Part shown: piece by piece, positions 1 through 8,937 of the stretch
How the letters are laid out: every line of letters starts with the position of its first letter
Position numbering within the stretch: the first letter of the stretch is position 1
Assembly: GCF_002078175.1 (NCBI RefSeq)
Contig: NZ_MWFK01000001.1
Coordinates: 868,001 to 932,000 of the forward strand
Length of the DNA: 64,000 bases
Reading direction: 5' to 3'
From: Streptomyces sp. M41(2017)
Lineage (GTDB): Bacteria > Actinomycetota > Actinomycetes > Streptomycetales > Streptomycetaceae
The notes under the pieces: generated by a model
What the model was told of the DNA's origin: nothing
Databases searched by the model: none
Seen by the model: only the letters and a program-made list of their open reading frames with translations
Made by a program: the position numbers and the translations under genes

Positions 1-1
1 C

Positions 2-145
2 CGCGAGTACGCGATGCTCGACCGTGCGGGGCGTCTGCAGCTCCCCGCGGACTACACGCGAACGCTGGGCATGCGGGACCGCGTGGCCCTCGAACTGGAG
101 GCGGACCACATCGGCGTGTGGCCGGACGACAGCCGTCCCGAGTGA
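2..145 (+). CDS. ABC transporter ATP-binding protein, C-terminal end (partial)
   Basis: Only the last 47 codons lie in the window; the frame is open from base 2 and stops at TGA 143-145. The readable tail contains DRAGRLQLPADYTRTLGMRD followed by RVALELEADHIGVWPDD. This resembles the small beta-rich AbrB/SpoVT-like tail that I remember on Streptomyces ABC transporter ATPases. No Walker motifs are visible because they would lie upstream of the window, so the ABC assignment rests on the tail alone. The gene converges on the ettA operon with only 24 nt between stop codons. Confidence 0.5.
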   Translation, partial: REYAMLDRAGRLQLPADYTRTLGMRDRVALELEADHIGVWPDDSRPE

Positions 146-169
146 CCCGGCGGTTCCCGCCGGGCCGGA

Positions 170-910
170 TCAGTGGACGCTGACGTCCAGAGCGCCGAGT
201 CCCGCCCTGCGGACGGCGATCGACCCGAAGGGGGTGCGCAGCCGCAGCCAGGCACCCGACGAGTACAGCCCCAACTCGCCCTCACCGGAAGGGAGTCGCG
301 GGTCGTCCACGCCCCGGGCGGCGGACGGCCTGACGCGCGCGGCGGCGGGCGCGGCGGGGCGCAGGAATCCCAGCGACTGGGCGGCGTGCGCGGCCCGGAC
401 GGGCAGCGCGGTGTCGCCGAGCGGCCGGGACCAGATCTCCCGCCCGAGCCGGTCGAGTTCGGCGCGGGTCCGCAGCTCGGGCGCCAACTCCTGTGTACGG
501 GAGCGGAATTCGGCGACCACGGCGGCGACGGCGGCTCGCACGGCGTCCGGGGCGGGCAGCCCCGGTTCCGGTCGCCAGCCCCCGCGCGGCGGCAGCACCC
601 CGGCCCACGGCGGTCCGGTGACGGCCCCCGGAACGGTCGCGGTGGCCGCCGACTCGTCGATGGACTCAAGGAGTTCGCCCGCGGAGACGGTCACGTCGAG
701 GGTGTCGTCGAGGCCGTGCTCGTAGGGCTTGGCCAGCCGGGCCGTGCGGATCGCGAGGACCTCGAAGGAGGGGGGCCGGCCGAACACCGCGAGGGTGGTG
801 CCGTGCGCCTGGAGACGCACGGCGGCCGCACGGTCGTAGTGGACCAGCCGGGCGAGGAAGGCCCCGAGATCGGCGGCCTCCCCCGCGTCGGCGAGGTGCA
901 GGACGGTCAT
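170..910 (-). CDS. conserved hypothetical protein, last gene of the ettA operon
   Basis: 246 aa, starting MTVLHLADAGEAADLGAFLARL. I do not recognise a catalytic motif. It has no signal peptide or membrane segment and is probably cytoplasmic. The N-terminal half (to about residue 95) is acidic with alternating beta-like segments; the middle is Pro/Gly/Ala-rich; the end contains a short beta-rich stretch (GAWLRLRTPFGSIAVRR). The ATG overlaps the TGA of the thioesterase gene by 4 nt, so translation is probably coupled and expression follows ettA and the thioesterase. Conservation of this three-gene order in other streptomycetes would support a shared role, but nothing in the sequence says what it is. 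Confidence 0.75.
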   Translation of the reverse strand: MTVLHLADAGEAADLGAFLARLVHYDRAAAVRLQAHGTTLAVFGRPPSFEVLAIRTARLAKPYEHGLDDTLDVTVSAGELLESIDESAATATVPGAVTGPPWAGVLPPRGGWRPEPGLPAPDAVRAAVAAVVAEFRSRTQELAPELRTRAELDRLGREIWSRPLGDTALPVRAAHAAQSLGFLRPAAPAAARVRPSAARGVDDPRLPSGEGELGLYSSGAWLRLRTPFGSIAVRRAGLGALDVSVH

Positions 911-1317
911 GCCGCGACGGCCTCGTCCTCGTCGTCCCGGTAGGACTCCAGGAAGTCGCGCTCGTCGGCGGTGATCCGGCGCGGGCGCTGCTGCTCGAAG
1001 TCGAACGGCACGATGACCGTCGAGGCGGTGACGTAGACCTGGTCCGGGTCCTTCACCTCGTAGGCGATGGTGAAGGACGCCGCACGGATCTGCGTCACCC
1101 ACAGCTCGATGTCCACCGGCGCGTGCCGGTGGACCAACTGCCGCTTGTAGTCGATCTCGTGGCGCGCCACCACGGACCCCTGCTTGAAGTCCTTCTCCGG
1201 GCGGAACAGGAAGTCGATACGGGCTTCCTCCAGGTAGCGGAGGAACACCACGTTGTTGACGTGGCCGTACGCGTCCATGTCCGCCCAGCGCAGCGGGCAG
1301 CGGTAGATGTGGCGCAA
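907..1317 (-). CDS. acyl-CoA thioesterase, 4-hydroxybenzoyl-CoA thioesterase (hotdog) family
   Basis: 136 aa, normal length for a single hotdog-fold thioesterase of the YbgC/FcbC type, which hydrolyses acyl-CoA to acid plus CoA. The signature WADMDAYGHVNN lies at residues 11-22; D15 is the expected catalytic aspartate and GHVNN the conserved turn before the hotdog helix. The helix FLRYLEEARIDFLF follows directly. It is cytoplasmic, with no signal peptide. It starts 6 nt after the stop of ettA and overlaps the downstream hypothetical gene by 4 nt, so the three are one transcript. The physiological acyl-CoA substrate cannot be read from the sequence. Confidence 0.9.
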   Translation of the reverse strand: MRHIYRCPLRWADMDAYGHVNNVVFLRYLEEARIDFLFRPEKDFKQGSVVARHEIDYKRQLVHRHAPVDIELWVTQIRAASFTIAYEVKDPDQVYVTASTVIVPFDFEQQRPRRITADERDFLESYRDDEDEAVAA

Positions 1318-1323
1318 GACCGA

Positions 1324-2988
1324 TCAGCCCCGGGTCAGCTTCTTGTAGGTGGCGCGGTGCGGACGGGCGGCGTCGGCGCCGAGACGCTCGACCTTGTTCT
1401 TCTCGTACGACTCGAAGTTGCCCTCGAACCAGTACCACTTCGACTCGCCCTCGTAGGCGAGGATGTGCGTCGCCACCCGGTCCAGGAACCACCGGTCGTG
1501 GGAGATGACCACGGCCGCACCCGGGAACTCCAGCAGCGCGTTCTCGAGCGAGGACAGGGTCTCCACGTCGAGGTCGTTGGTGGGCTCGTCGAGGAGCAGC
1601 AGGTTGCCGCCCTCCTTGAGGGTCAGCGCCAGGTTCAGCCGGTTGCGCTCACCGCCGGAGAGGACACCCGCGGGCTTCTGCTGGTCCGGGCCCTTGAAGC
1701 CGAAGGCGGACACGTAGGCCCGGGACGGCATCTCGACCTGGCCGACGTTGATGTAGTCGAGCTCGTCGGAGACGACGGCCCACAGCGTCTTCTTCGGGTC
1801 GATGTTGGCGCGGCTCTGGTCGACGTAACTGATCTTGACCGTCTCGCCGACCTTGATCGCGCCGGTGTCCGGCGTCTCCAGGCCCTGGATCATCTTGAAC
1901 AGCGTGGTCTTGCCCGCGCCGTTCGGGCCGATGACGCCGACGATGCCGTTGCGCGGCAGCGTGAAGCTGAGGTCGTCGATGAGGACCTTGTCGCCGAACG
2001 CCTTGGAGAGGTTCTGGACCTCGACGACGATGGAGCCCAGGCGCGGGCCCGGCGGGATCTGGATCTCCTCGAAGTCCAGCTTCCGCATCTTGTCGGCCTC
2101 GGCCGCCATCTCCTCGTAACGGGCGAGGCGGGCCTTGGACTTGGTCTGACGGCCCTTGGCGTTGGAGCGGACCCACTCCAGCTCTTCCTTGAGCCGCTTG
2201 GCGCGCTTCTCGTCCTTGCGGCCCTCGACCTTGAGGCGGGCGGCCTTCTTGTCGAGGTACGTGGAGTAGTTGCCCTCGTAGGGGATCGCGCGGCCGCGGT
2301 CGAGTTCGAGGATCCACTCGGCGACGTTGTTCAGGAAGTACCGGTCGTGCGTGACGGCGACGACGGCGCCCGCGTACTTCGTGAGGTGCTGCTCCAGCCA
2401 GTTCACCGACTCGGCGTCGAGATGGTTGGTGGGCTCGTCGAGGAGGAGCAGGTCCGGAGCCTCGATCAGCAGCTTGCAGAGCGCCACCCGGCGCTTCTCG
2501 CCACCGGAGAGGTTGGTGACCGGCCAGTCGCCGGGCGGGCAGCCCAGGGCGTCCATGGCCTGCTCCAGCTGCGCGTCGAGGTCCCAGGCGTTGGAGTGGT
2601 CCAGGTCGTCCTGGAGCTTCCCCATCTCCTCCATGAGCGCGTCCGAGTAGTCGGTCGCCATCAGCTCGGCGACCTCGTTGAAGCGGCTGAGCTTGCCCAT
2701 GAGCTCCTTGGCGCCGTCCTGGACGTTCTCCAGCACCGTCTTGGACTCGTCCAGCTCGGGCTCCTGCATGAGGATGCCGACGCTGTAGCCGGGCGACAGG
2801 AACGCGTCACCGTTGGAGGGCTGCTCGAGGCCCGCCATGATCTTGAGAACGGTGGACTTACCGGCACCGTTCGGACCGACCACACCGATCTTCGCGCCCG
2901 GGAGGAAGCTCAGGGTGACGTCGTCGAGGATCACCTTGTCGCCGTGCGCCTTGCGCGTCTTGCGCATGGTGTAAATGAACTCAGCCAA
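1324..2988 (-). CDS. ettA: energy-dependent translational throttle protein EttA (ABC-F)
   Basis: 554 aa, the usual length for EttA. It is a tandem ABC-F ATPase without membrane domains: the first Walker A is GPNGAGKST (38-46), followed by LSGGEKRRV and the Walker B/D-loop LLLLDEPTNHLD; the second Walker A is GPNGAGKTT, followed by LSGGERNRL and LLLLDEPTNDLD. Between them lie the charged P-site tRNA-interacting motif linker (KKAARLKVEGRKDEKRAKRL) and the arm region. EttA binds the ribosomal E site and gates the first elongation steps according to the ATP/ADP ratio. It leads an operon with a thioesterase and a hypothetical gene. The alternative reading as an antibiotic-resistance ABC-F is unlikely given the housekeeping-type sequence and short linker. 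Confidence 0.95.
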   Translation of the reverse strand: MAEFIYTMRKTRKAHGDKVILDDVTLSFLPGAKIGVVGPNGAGKSTVLKIMAGLEQPSNGDAFLSPGYSVGILMQEPELDESKTVLENVQDGAKELMGKLSRFNEVAELMATDYSDALMEEMGKLQDDLDHSNAWDLDAQLEQAMDALGCPPGDWPVTNLSGGEKRRVALCKLLIEAPDLLLLDEPTNHLDAESVNWLEQHLTKYAGAVVAVTHDRYFLNNVAEWILELDRGRAIPYEGNYSTYLDKKAARLKVEGRKDEKRAKRLKEELEWVRSNAKGRQTKSKARLARYEEMAAEADKMRKLDFEEIQIPPGPRLGSIVVEVQNLSKAFGDKVLIDDLSFTLPRNGIVGVIGPNGAGKTTLFKMIQGLETPDTGAIKVGETVKISYVDQSRANIDPKKTLWAVVSDELDYINVGQVEMPSRAYVSAFGFKGPDQQKPAGVLSGGERNRLNLALTLKEGGNLLLLDEPTNDLDVETLSSLENALLEFPGAAVVISHDRWFLDRVATHILAYEGESKWYWFEGNFESYEKNKVERLGADAARPHRATYKKLTRG

Positions 2989-3275
2989 GAGAAACCGTCC
3001 GGACGCTTGAAATCGGGAGTGGGCAGATACACCCCATCTTGCCTGACGGCCACCCCTCGACGGAAACCAGTCTCATCGGGGAGCTGTGACCTGGCGGTTC
3101 ACCGTCCGTGCCGGTAGCGGAACCGTCACGGCCCGTCCCCACCCGCCGCTCGCGGCCCCCGGGGCTCCGGCCCGCCTCGTGCGGGACCGTCCCGAGGAGG
3201 ACACTTTCAGGAGGGGGTCCGTCAAGGGGTTCATCAGGGGGACCGGCGGGGGACGCGGCTCCGGAGGTGATCGCG

Positions 3276-3566
3276 ATGACACAGACGCAGGACCGGCCAC
3301 GGACCACGGTGGGCTGGCACGTCGAGATGGAATTCGAGGAGGACGAGCACCGCACGCGGGCCGCCGCCCTCGTGCGGCTCCCCGACGGGAGCGAGATGCG
3401 GGCCCACGGGTACGCGAGCCGCCATCCGTCCGACGCGAACCAGCCCAGGGTCGGCGAGGAGGTCGCCGGCGGGCGCGCGCTGAACGAGCTCGCCATGCGC
3501 CTGCTGACCAAGGCCCACGACGAGATCGACGACGCCTCGGGCAGGACCTCGCACCCGCTCAGGTGA
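3276..3566 (+). CDS. DUF1876 domain-containing protein
   Basis: 96 aa. ATG 3276 is chosen because a strong ribosome site, GGAGGTGA (3263-3270), sits 5 nt upstream; the longer upstream frame has no such site. The sequence (VGWHVEMEFEEDEHRTRAAALVRLPDGSE ... VGEEVAGGRALNELAMRLLTKAHDEIDDA) matches the DUF1876 family of small actinobacterial proteins, predicted to adopt a dsRBD-like alpha/beta fold with an acidic N-terminal half. It has no signal peptide. Function is unknown. It is monocistronic, divergent from ettA across a 287-nt gap, and faces the tRNA-Arg gene. Confidence 0.85.
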   Translation: MTQTQDRPRTTVGWHVEMEFEEDEHRTRAAALVRLPDGSEMRAHGYASRHPSDANQPRVGEEVAGGRALNELAMRLLTKAHDEIDDASGRTSHPLR

Positions 3567-3772
3567 CCCGCGGGCACCGCGGGACGGTCCGGGGGCCGGG
3601 GACGGCTGCGCCGTTCGGCCGTACGGCGCGGTGAACGCCGTACGCCGAAAGGATCACTCTGGAGCCGGAAATCGCGCCGCCGGACCCTCCCGCAAGGGTG
3701 TACGGCGAGGTCCCAGAGGCCCGGACGAGGCCGCGCGGGCGGGATCGCCGAGGGGGACCGGAACAGCAGAAG

Positions 3773-3791
3773 GCCCTCCCGGAGGGAGGGC
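3773..3791 (-). terminator. terminator hairpin of tRNA-Arg
   Basis: Perfect 8-bp stem GCCCTCCC/GGGAGGGC with a 3-nt loop, located 9 nt downstream of the 3' end of the minus-strand tRNA. There is no U tract, as is common in streptomycetes. Confidence 0.7.
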
Positions 3792-3800
3792 GGAGACGGG

Positions 3801-3873
3801 CGCCCCCGGCAGGACTCGAACCTGCGGCCAAGCGCTTAGAAGGCGCCTGCTCTATCCACTGAGCTACGGGGGC
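3801..3873 (-). tRNA. tRNA-Arg (anticodon TCT)
   Basis: A 73-nt cloverleaf can be folded on the minus strand: acceptor GCCCCCG/CGGGGGC, D arm GCTC-AGTGGATA-GAGC, anticodon stem GGCGC/GCGCT with loop CTTCTAA (anticodon TCT, reading AGA), and T arm GCAGG-TTCGAGT-CCTGC, with discriminator G. CCA is not encoded. AGA is a rare codon in such GC-rich genomes, so this is a low-demand tRNA. Confidence 0.95.
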
Positions 3874-4144
3874 CGGTTGTGTCGGCCGGTGTCCTGGTGC
3901 CCTGGTACGGGCTGATCCCTGACCTTGCCGGGGACAAGAATAGGGCTCCCGCATCCCTGTCCCTCATGCTTCACCTCCGTGGCTCAATGTGGAGGTTCGG
4001 TGAAGCGGTCCTGATAATCGCAGGCGGGTACGAATCGTGCACCGCTTTTGGCGCCTCGCGCATCGGGTGTTGTGCACTCGTTATGCCTGCGCCCCAGTCG
4101 TCCCTTCCGCCCCCTGTGTCCGGTCGGCGCGCAGACATACCCAT

Positions 4145-5791
4145 ATGCTTCAGAAAGCCTCCAAAATTGGGCATTCTTCGCATGTGGTGACCTTGGACGT
4201 ACGGCCTCAGCTGCTCGACGCACTTTCCGCCCTGCGCGACCGTGTCGCCGCCGCACGCTTCCCGCTGCCCCTTCCGGGGGCTCCACGAGCGCGTGCCAAC
4301 CGCGACGAACTGCTCGCCCAGCTCGACGACTATCTGGTGCCCCGGTTGAGAGAACCCGAAGCACCGCTTCTCGCCGTCATCGGGGGCTCCACCGGCGCCG
4401 GCAAGTCGACACTCGTCAACTCCCTTGTGGGGCACCGGGTCAGCGAGGCGGGCGTGCTCCGCCCGACGACCCGCACCCCGGTGCTCGTGTGCCATCCCGA
4501 GGACCACCACTGGTTCAGCGGGATGCGCGTGCTGCCCCAGCTCACGCGCGTGTGGGTGCCCCATCAGGAGCCGGGCGACGAACTCCCCGCCCTCGGCGAC
4601 CGCGGGGAGCGGGTCCTGCGCATCGAGACCGCCGACACCCTCCCCCGCGGACTCGCCCTCCTGGACGCGCCCGACGTCGACTCCCTGCTGGCCGACAACC
4701 GCGTCCTGGCGGCCGAACTCATCTGCGCGGCCGACATCTGGGTGATGGTCACCACGGCCGCCCGCTACGCCGACGCCGTTCCCTGGCATCTGCTGCGCAC
4801 CGCCAAGGAGCACAAGGCGACGCTGGTGACCGTCCTCGACCGGGTGCCGCACCAGGTGGTCTCCGAGGTCTCCCGGCAGTACGGCGCGCTGCTCACCAAG
4901 GCCGGGCTCGGCGACGTCCCGCGCTTCACGGTGCCCGAACTCCCCGAGTCCGCCTGGGGCGGTGGCCTGCTGCCCGCCACGGCCGTCGCTCCGCTGCGCA
5001 CCTGGCTCGCGCACCATGTGCAGGACCCGGGGGCCCGGCAGGGCGCGATGGCCCGCACGGCCTACGGCGTGCTCGACTCCATGAAGTCGCGGATGCCGGA
5101 GCTGGCGAGCGCGGCGGCCGCCCAGTACGCGGCGGCGACCCGGCTCACGGCGGCCGTCGACGGGGCGTACGACAGCGAACACACGCGCGTGAAGGGCCGT
5201 TTGCAGGCCGGCGCCGTGCTCTCCGGGGATGCCCTCAAGCGGTGGCGGGCCTATCCCCTCGACTGCAGCGCCGACGAACTGCTGGACGCGCTCGTGGAGA
5301 GCCTGTCCGCCCTGCTGCTGTGTTCGGTGACGGCCGCCGACGAGCGCGTGGACGACGCCTGGCGCCGTGAACCCGCCTCGGAATCACCGGGGCTGACGGA
5401 CCGTGACCCCACGCTGGAGAGCGCCGAGCACCGCATCGGCATGGCCGTACGCCGTTGGCGGCGCGTCCTGGAGGAGTACGCCGAGGAGGAGGTGCGCGAC
5501 CTCGACAAGAGCGTCGCGCCGGACCCCTCCGTGGTGGCCGCGCTCGTCGCCACCGCCCTCCTCGGCGGCCGCAGGGCGCGCAACGCCGGTGAGGGGCTCG
5601 CCGAGCGGATCGGGGCGCACGGGGCGCTGCGGCTCCGCGACAAGGGCGGCCGGCTGCTCACGGAGCTCATCGACGGAGCCCTGCACACCGAACGCGAGCG
5701 CAGGCTCGCACCGCTCGACGCGCTGGACGTCCACCCGGAACCCCAGGCCGAACTGATCGCCGCGCTGTCCGTACTGCAGAAGGAGAGGTGA
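4145..5791 (+). CDS. dynA: dynamin-like GTPase, first of pair (DynA-like)
   Basis: 548 aa from ATG 4145. GTG 4184 or 4187 ([14 protein letters not shown]) are alternative starts, and no clear ribosome site decides between them. The GTPase domain has P-loop [10 protein letters not shown] (about 80-89), switch residues in RPTTRTPV, G3 as LLDAPDVDS, and a weak G4 (VTVLDRVP). The C-terminal half is helical with acidic and basic faces and one hydrophobic stretch ([15 protein letters not shown]) that could insert in a membrane. The paired GTPase gene and ssb follow directly. DynA and DynB of Streptomyces are known to stabilise FtsZ ladders during sporulation septation; the assignment rests on domain type and this gene order, recalled from memory. 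The next gene starts over or just after its stop. Confidence 0.75.
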   Translation: MLQKASKIGHSSHVVTLDVRPQLLDALSALRDRVAAARFPLPLPGAPRARANRDELLAQLDDYLVPRLREPEAPLLAVIGGSTGAGKSTLVNSLVGHRVSEAGVLRPTTRTPVLVCHPEDHHWFSGMRVLPQLTRVWVPHQEPGDELPALGDRGERVLRIETADTLPRGLALLDAPDVDSLLADNRVLAAELICAADIWVMVTTAARYADAVPWHLLRTAKEHKATLVTVLDRVPHQVVSEVSRQYGALLTKAGLGDVPRFTVPELPESAWGGGLLPATAVAPLRTWLAHHVQDPGARQGAMARTAYGVLDSMKSRMPELASAAAAQYAAATRLTAAVDGAYDSEHTRVKGRLQAGAVLSGDALKRWRAYPLDCSADELLDALVESLSALLLCSVTAADERVDDAWRREPASESPGLTDRDPTLESAEHRIGMAVRRWRRVLEEYAEEEVRDLDKSVAPDPSVVAALVATALLGGRRARNAGEGLAERIGAHGALRLRDKGGRLLTELIDGALHTERERRLAPLDALDVHPEPQAELIAALSVLQKER

Positions 5792-5796
5792 CCGCG

Positions 5797-8067
5797 GTGA
5801 CTGCCGTCACTGACCACACGGATCACGCCGACCGTCCCGGAGACGACCCCTCCGGCGACGTCCGACACGGAGAGGACCCTTCCGGCGACGACCGTCCCGA
5901 AGGGGTCCGTCCCGAAGGAACCCGCTCCGAAGGGGCCCCTTCCCAGGAGGGCACCCCCGAGAACACCGCCGCCGGGGACACCGGCGCACGTTCCGAGGAC
6001 TCCACGGCGTCCACGGGCTCCCCGGCCTCCGCCGACGGCGGGCGCTCCGCGTCCCCGGACGAGAACGACGCCTCGGAGGCGGCCACTTCGGCAGCGGGGG
6101 CCGGTCAGGGCGCCGTGGCGGACAAGGACGGCGAGGACGCACGGACCGAGGGCTCCTCGGGCGCGGTCGCCCCCAGGAGCGCCCCGGTGGCCGGGCCACG
6201 CGCGCGGGGCGAGGGCGACGAGGCCCCGCCCCGCGCGAACGGCACCACGCGTGAGGCCGGCTCCGCCAGGAAGGGCGGCGCCTCGCGGGGCGACGGCCAG
6301 GCCCGGGCGGACACGCCCCGTACCGGCGACTCCCCCGCCCGCGCGGAGGACGGCCCCGTCTGGGACGACGGCCTCATCGCGCGGCGCGTGAACGAGTCGG
6401 CGCCCGTGCGCTACCAGACGCCGCTGGTGGAGACACGCGCGTCCGCACCGGCCGCGCCCGCGCCGCTCGCGTACGACGGGCCGCTGCGCTCCCGCCTGGA
6501 CGCGCTGCGCGAGCTGGTGGGGCTCTCCCGCACCCGGCTGGACAGCAGGACGCTCGCCGAGGCCGGCCGTGTCCTGGACGAGGCGGCGGCCCGCCGCAAG
6601 CTGTCCGGGGAGCACACCGTGGTCGCCATCGCCGGCGCCACCGGCAGCGGCAAGTCCCAGCTCTTCAACGCGCTGGCCGGCGTGGCCATTTCGGAGACCG
6701 GCGTCCGCAGGCCCACCACCTCGGCGCCGATCGCGTGCAGCTGGAGCGACGGCGCGGCCACCCTCATCGACCGGCTCGGCATCCCGGGCCGGCTGCGCAG
6801 GCGCCCGCTGCAGAGCGCGGAGGCGGAGGCCCAGCTGCGCGGCCTGGTGCTGGTCGACCTCCCCGACCACGACTCCGCCGCGGTCCAGCACCGTGAGCAG
6901 GTGGACCGCGTCCTGGCGCTGGTCGACGCCGTCATCTGGGTCGTGGACCCGGAGAAGTACGCGGACGCCGTCCTGCACGAGCGCTACCTGCGGCCGCTGG
7001 CCGGGCACGCGGAGGTCACCTTCGTCGTCCTCAACCAGGTGGACCGGCTCCCCGGCGAGGCGGCCGACCAGGTGCTCGACGATCTGCGGCGCCTGCTGGA
7101 CGAGGACGGCATCGCGCTCGGCGAGTACGGCGAGCCGGGCGCGACGGTCCTCGCGCTGTCCGCGCTCACCGGCGACGGAATCGGTGAACTGCGGGAGTGT
7201 CTGGGCCAGTTCGTGGGGGAACGCGGAGCGGCCGCCCGGCGAATTTCGGCCGATCTCGACGCGGCGGCGGCGCGGCTGCGTCCGGTCTACGCGACCGGGC
7301 GCCGGGTCGGGCTCAGCGAGGAGGCCCGCGACGAGTTCGCGGACCGGCTCGCGGACGCGGTGGGTGCCGTCGCGGCTGGCGAGGCGGCCGAACGCGCCTG
7401 GCGCCGCAACGCCAACCGCGCGTGCGGAACCCCCTGGCTGCGGCTCTGGCGCTGGTACCAGGACCGGCGCGAACCGCCGACCGGCCGGCTGCCCGTGCGG
7501 GCGCCGGCGGACGAGGAGGCCACCGCGCGGCAGCGGGTGGAGCAGGCGGTGCGGACGGTCGCGGACCGGGCGGCCTACGGCCTGCCGCTCCCCTGGGCGC
7601 AGGCGGTGCGCGAGGCGGCCGTACGCGGCGCGCAGGGGCTGCCCGAGGCGCTGGACGACATGGCGGCGCGCGCGGTCACTCCGGTGGGCCGGCCTCCGCG
7701 GCCCGGCTGGTGGCCGGTCGCGGTCCTCGCGCAGGCCATGATGACGATCGTCCAGGTCGTCGGCGGGCTCTGGCTGGGGGCCCAGATCGTCGGGATCGCC
7801 TCGCCGAACCTCGGGGTTCCGGTGCTGCTGATGGTGTGCGGGATCGTCGGCGGTCCGGCCGTCGAGTGGAGCAGCAGGATGGCCGCCCGCGGGCCCGCCC
7901 GGCGCTACGGCCTCGAGGCGGAGCGCCGGTTGCGGGAGGCGGCGGCCGGCTGCGGCCGGGCCCGGGTGCTCGATCCGGTGGCGGCGGAGCTGCTGCGGTA
8001 CCGCGAGGTGCGGGAGCAGTACGGGCGGGTCATGGGAGTGGCTCCGGCGGGTGCCCCGGTCGGGTGA
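5797..8067 (+). CDS. dynB: membrane-anchored dynamin-like GTPase, second of pair (DynB-like)
   Basis: 756 aa. GTG 5797 is preferred because AGGAGAGG (5781-5788) lies at normal spacing; GTG 5788, overlapping the dynA stop, is the alternative. The first about 200 residues are low-complexity, rich in Gly, Asp, Glu, Ser and Pro, and probably disordered. The GTPase domain follows with P-loop AGATGSGKS, switch RRPTTSAPI, G3 LVDLPDHDS and G4 LNQVDRL. Near the C-terminus WWPVAVLAQAMMTIVQVVG and a second segment LGVPVLLMVCGIVGGPAVE form a transmembrane hairpin, so this partner is membrane-bound. It is translationally linked to dynA and followed by ssb at 134 nt. A role in septal membrane events during sporulation is inferred from the DynAB family. 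Confidence 0.75.
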   Translation: MTAVTDHTDHADRPGDDPSGDVRHGEDPSGDDRPEGVRPEGTRSEGAPSQEGTPENTAAGDTGARSEDSTASTGSPASADGGRSASPDENDASEAATSAAGAGQGAVADKDGEDARTEGSSGAVAPRSAPVAGPRARGEGDEAPPRANGTTREAGSARKGGASRGDGQARADTPRTGDSPARAEDGPVWDDGLIARRVNESAPVRYQTPLVETRASAPAAPAPLAYDGPLRSRLDALRELVGLSRTRLDSRTLAEAGRVLDEAAARRKLSGEHTVVAIAGATGSGKSQLFNALAGVAISETGVRRPTTSAPIACSWSDGAATLIDRLGIPGRLRRRPLQSAEAEAQLRGLVLVDLPDHDSAAVQHREQVDRVLALVDAVIWVVDPEKYADAVLHERYLRPLAGHAEVTFVVLNQVDRLPGEAADQVLDDLRRLLDEDGIALGEYGEPGATVLALSALTGDGIGELRECLGQFVGERGAAARRISADLDAAAARLRPVYATGRRVGLSEEARDEFADRLADAVGAVAAGEAAERAWRRNANRACGTPWLRLWRWYQDRREPPTGRLPVRAPADEEATARQRVEQAVRTVADRAAYGLPLPWAQAVREAAVRGAQGLPEALDDMAARAVTPVGRPPRPGWWPVAVLAQAMMTIVQVVGGLWLGAQIVGIASPNLGVPVLLMVCGIVGGPAVEWSSRMAARGPARRYGLEAERRLREAAAGCGRARVLDPVAAELLRYREVREQYGRVMGVAPAGAPVG

Positions 8068-8200
8068 CGCGGTTGTCCACAACCGTCCGACGGTGCACAG
8101 GGCCCGGCGGGCCCGGCCCGGCGAAGGCAGTCTGATCTCGCGGCGACCGCAGCGCATGCGGTCGCCGCGACGGACGCATTCGCACGGGAGGGAATTCGCG

Positions 8201-8677
8201 ATGAACGAGACGATGGTGTGCGCGGTGGGCAACGTGGCGACACGGCCCGTGTACCGGGAACTGGCGAACGGCGCGTCGGCGCGGTTCCGGCTGGCGGTGA
8301 CCTCGCGGTACTGGGACCGCGAGAAGAGCGGGTGGACGGACGGGCACACCAACTTCTTCACGGTGTGGGCGAACCGGGCGCTCGCGACGAACGTGGGGGC
8401 TTCGGTGTCGGTGGGTGATCCCGTCATCGTGCAGGGCAGGCTGAAGGTGCGTACCGAGACCCGTGACGGGCAGAGCTGGACGTCGGCGGACATCGACGCG
8501 GTGGCGATCGGCCACGACCTCTCCCGCGGCACGTCGGCGTTCAGGCGCCCGGCCAGGGACGGCGAGCAGGCCGGGGGCGGCACGGGCGGCCGGCCCGAGC
8601 CGAGTTGGGAGTCGGCGCCCGAGGAACCCTCGGAGGACGCGGCCCAACAGCACTCCGAGCCGGCTGGGGTGACGTGA
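8201..8677 (+). CDS. ssbB: single-stranded DNA-binding protein, SsbB type
   Basis: 158 aa, with an OB-fold domain over residues 1-110 (MNETMVCAVGNVATRPVYRE, then FRLAVTSRYWDR and TNFFTVWANRALA), followed by a short acidic tail. It lacks the C-terminal DDDIPF-type acidic tip that primary bacterial SSBs use to recruit partners; here it ends QHSEPAGVT. That absence and the position beside dynAB fit the second Streptomyces SSB (SsbB), which is reported to act in chromosome segregation during sporulation, rather than the replicative SsbA. GGGAGGGA about 6 nt upstream serves as ribosome site. No neighbour involved in replication is present. Confidence 0.85.
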   Translation: MNETMVCAVGNVATRPVYRELANGASARFRLAVTSRYWDREKSGWTDGHTNFFTVWANRALATNVGASVSVGDPVIVQGRLKVRTETRDGQSWTSADIDAVAIGHDLSRGTSAFRRPARDGEQAGGGTGGRPEPSWESAPEEPSEDAAQQHSEPAGVT

Positions 8678-8711
8678 TGTCAGAGAGGGTCGCGCGCTGA
8701 CCGGACTGCGA

Positions 8712-8811
8712 CTTATCGGCGGATGCGCCGCGAATCGAACCGGGTGGATTTGTCGATAAGCGCAGCTCACAGCCGTAGGGCGATAACGATTCCGAGTCGG
8801 ATCGGTTATCG
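8712..8811. promoter_or_regulatory. four-copy CGATAA motif cluster upstream of the thioester surface protein
   Basis: The heptamer CGATAA(G/C) occurs four times in 100 nt: minus at 8712-8718, plus at 8754-8760, plus at 8781-8787 and minus at 8805-8811, forming two inverted pairs. The second pair encloses a further short inverted repeat (TCCGA-G-TCGGA). The block lies 127-226 nt before the chosen GTG of the next gene. This is a candidate operator; no regulator can be named. Confidence 0.4.
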
Positions 8812-8937
8812 GACGACCTGACCGGGGAGAGCGTTGTGCCGCCTTCCTTAGGATGCCGAACACAGCTCTCGGGGCTTCTGATTCTGCTGGCGGGACCGTC
8901 CCCCCATGTCAACGGGTCCTGCATGAAGGGGAATTCT

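Noticed and set aside
1123..3117. Long plus-strand open frame opposite ettA (664 codons)
   Set aside because: It is antisense to a clear ABC-F gene; composition is Val/Leu/Arg/Asp-biased as expected for the GC-rich complementary strand, and no family is recognisable.
5251..8583. 1110-codon minus-strand open frame opposite dynA, dynB and ssb
   Set aside because: Low-complexity Arg/Pro/Gly translation opposite three well-supported genes; third-position GC explains the long open frame.
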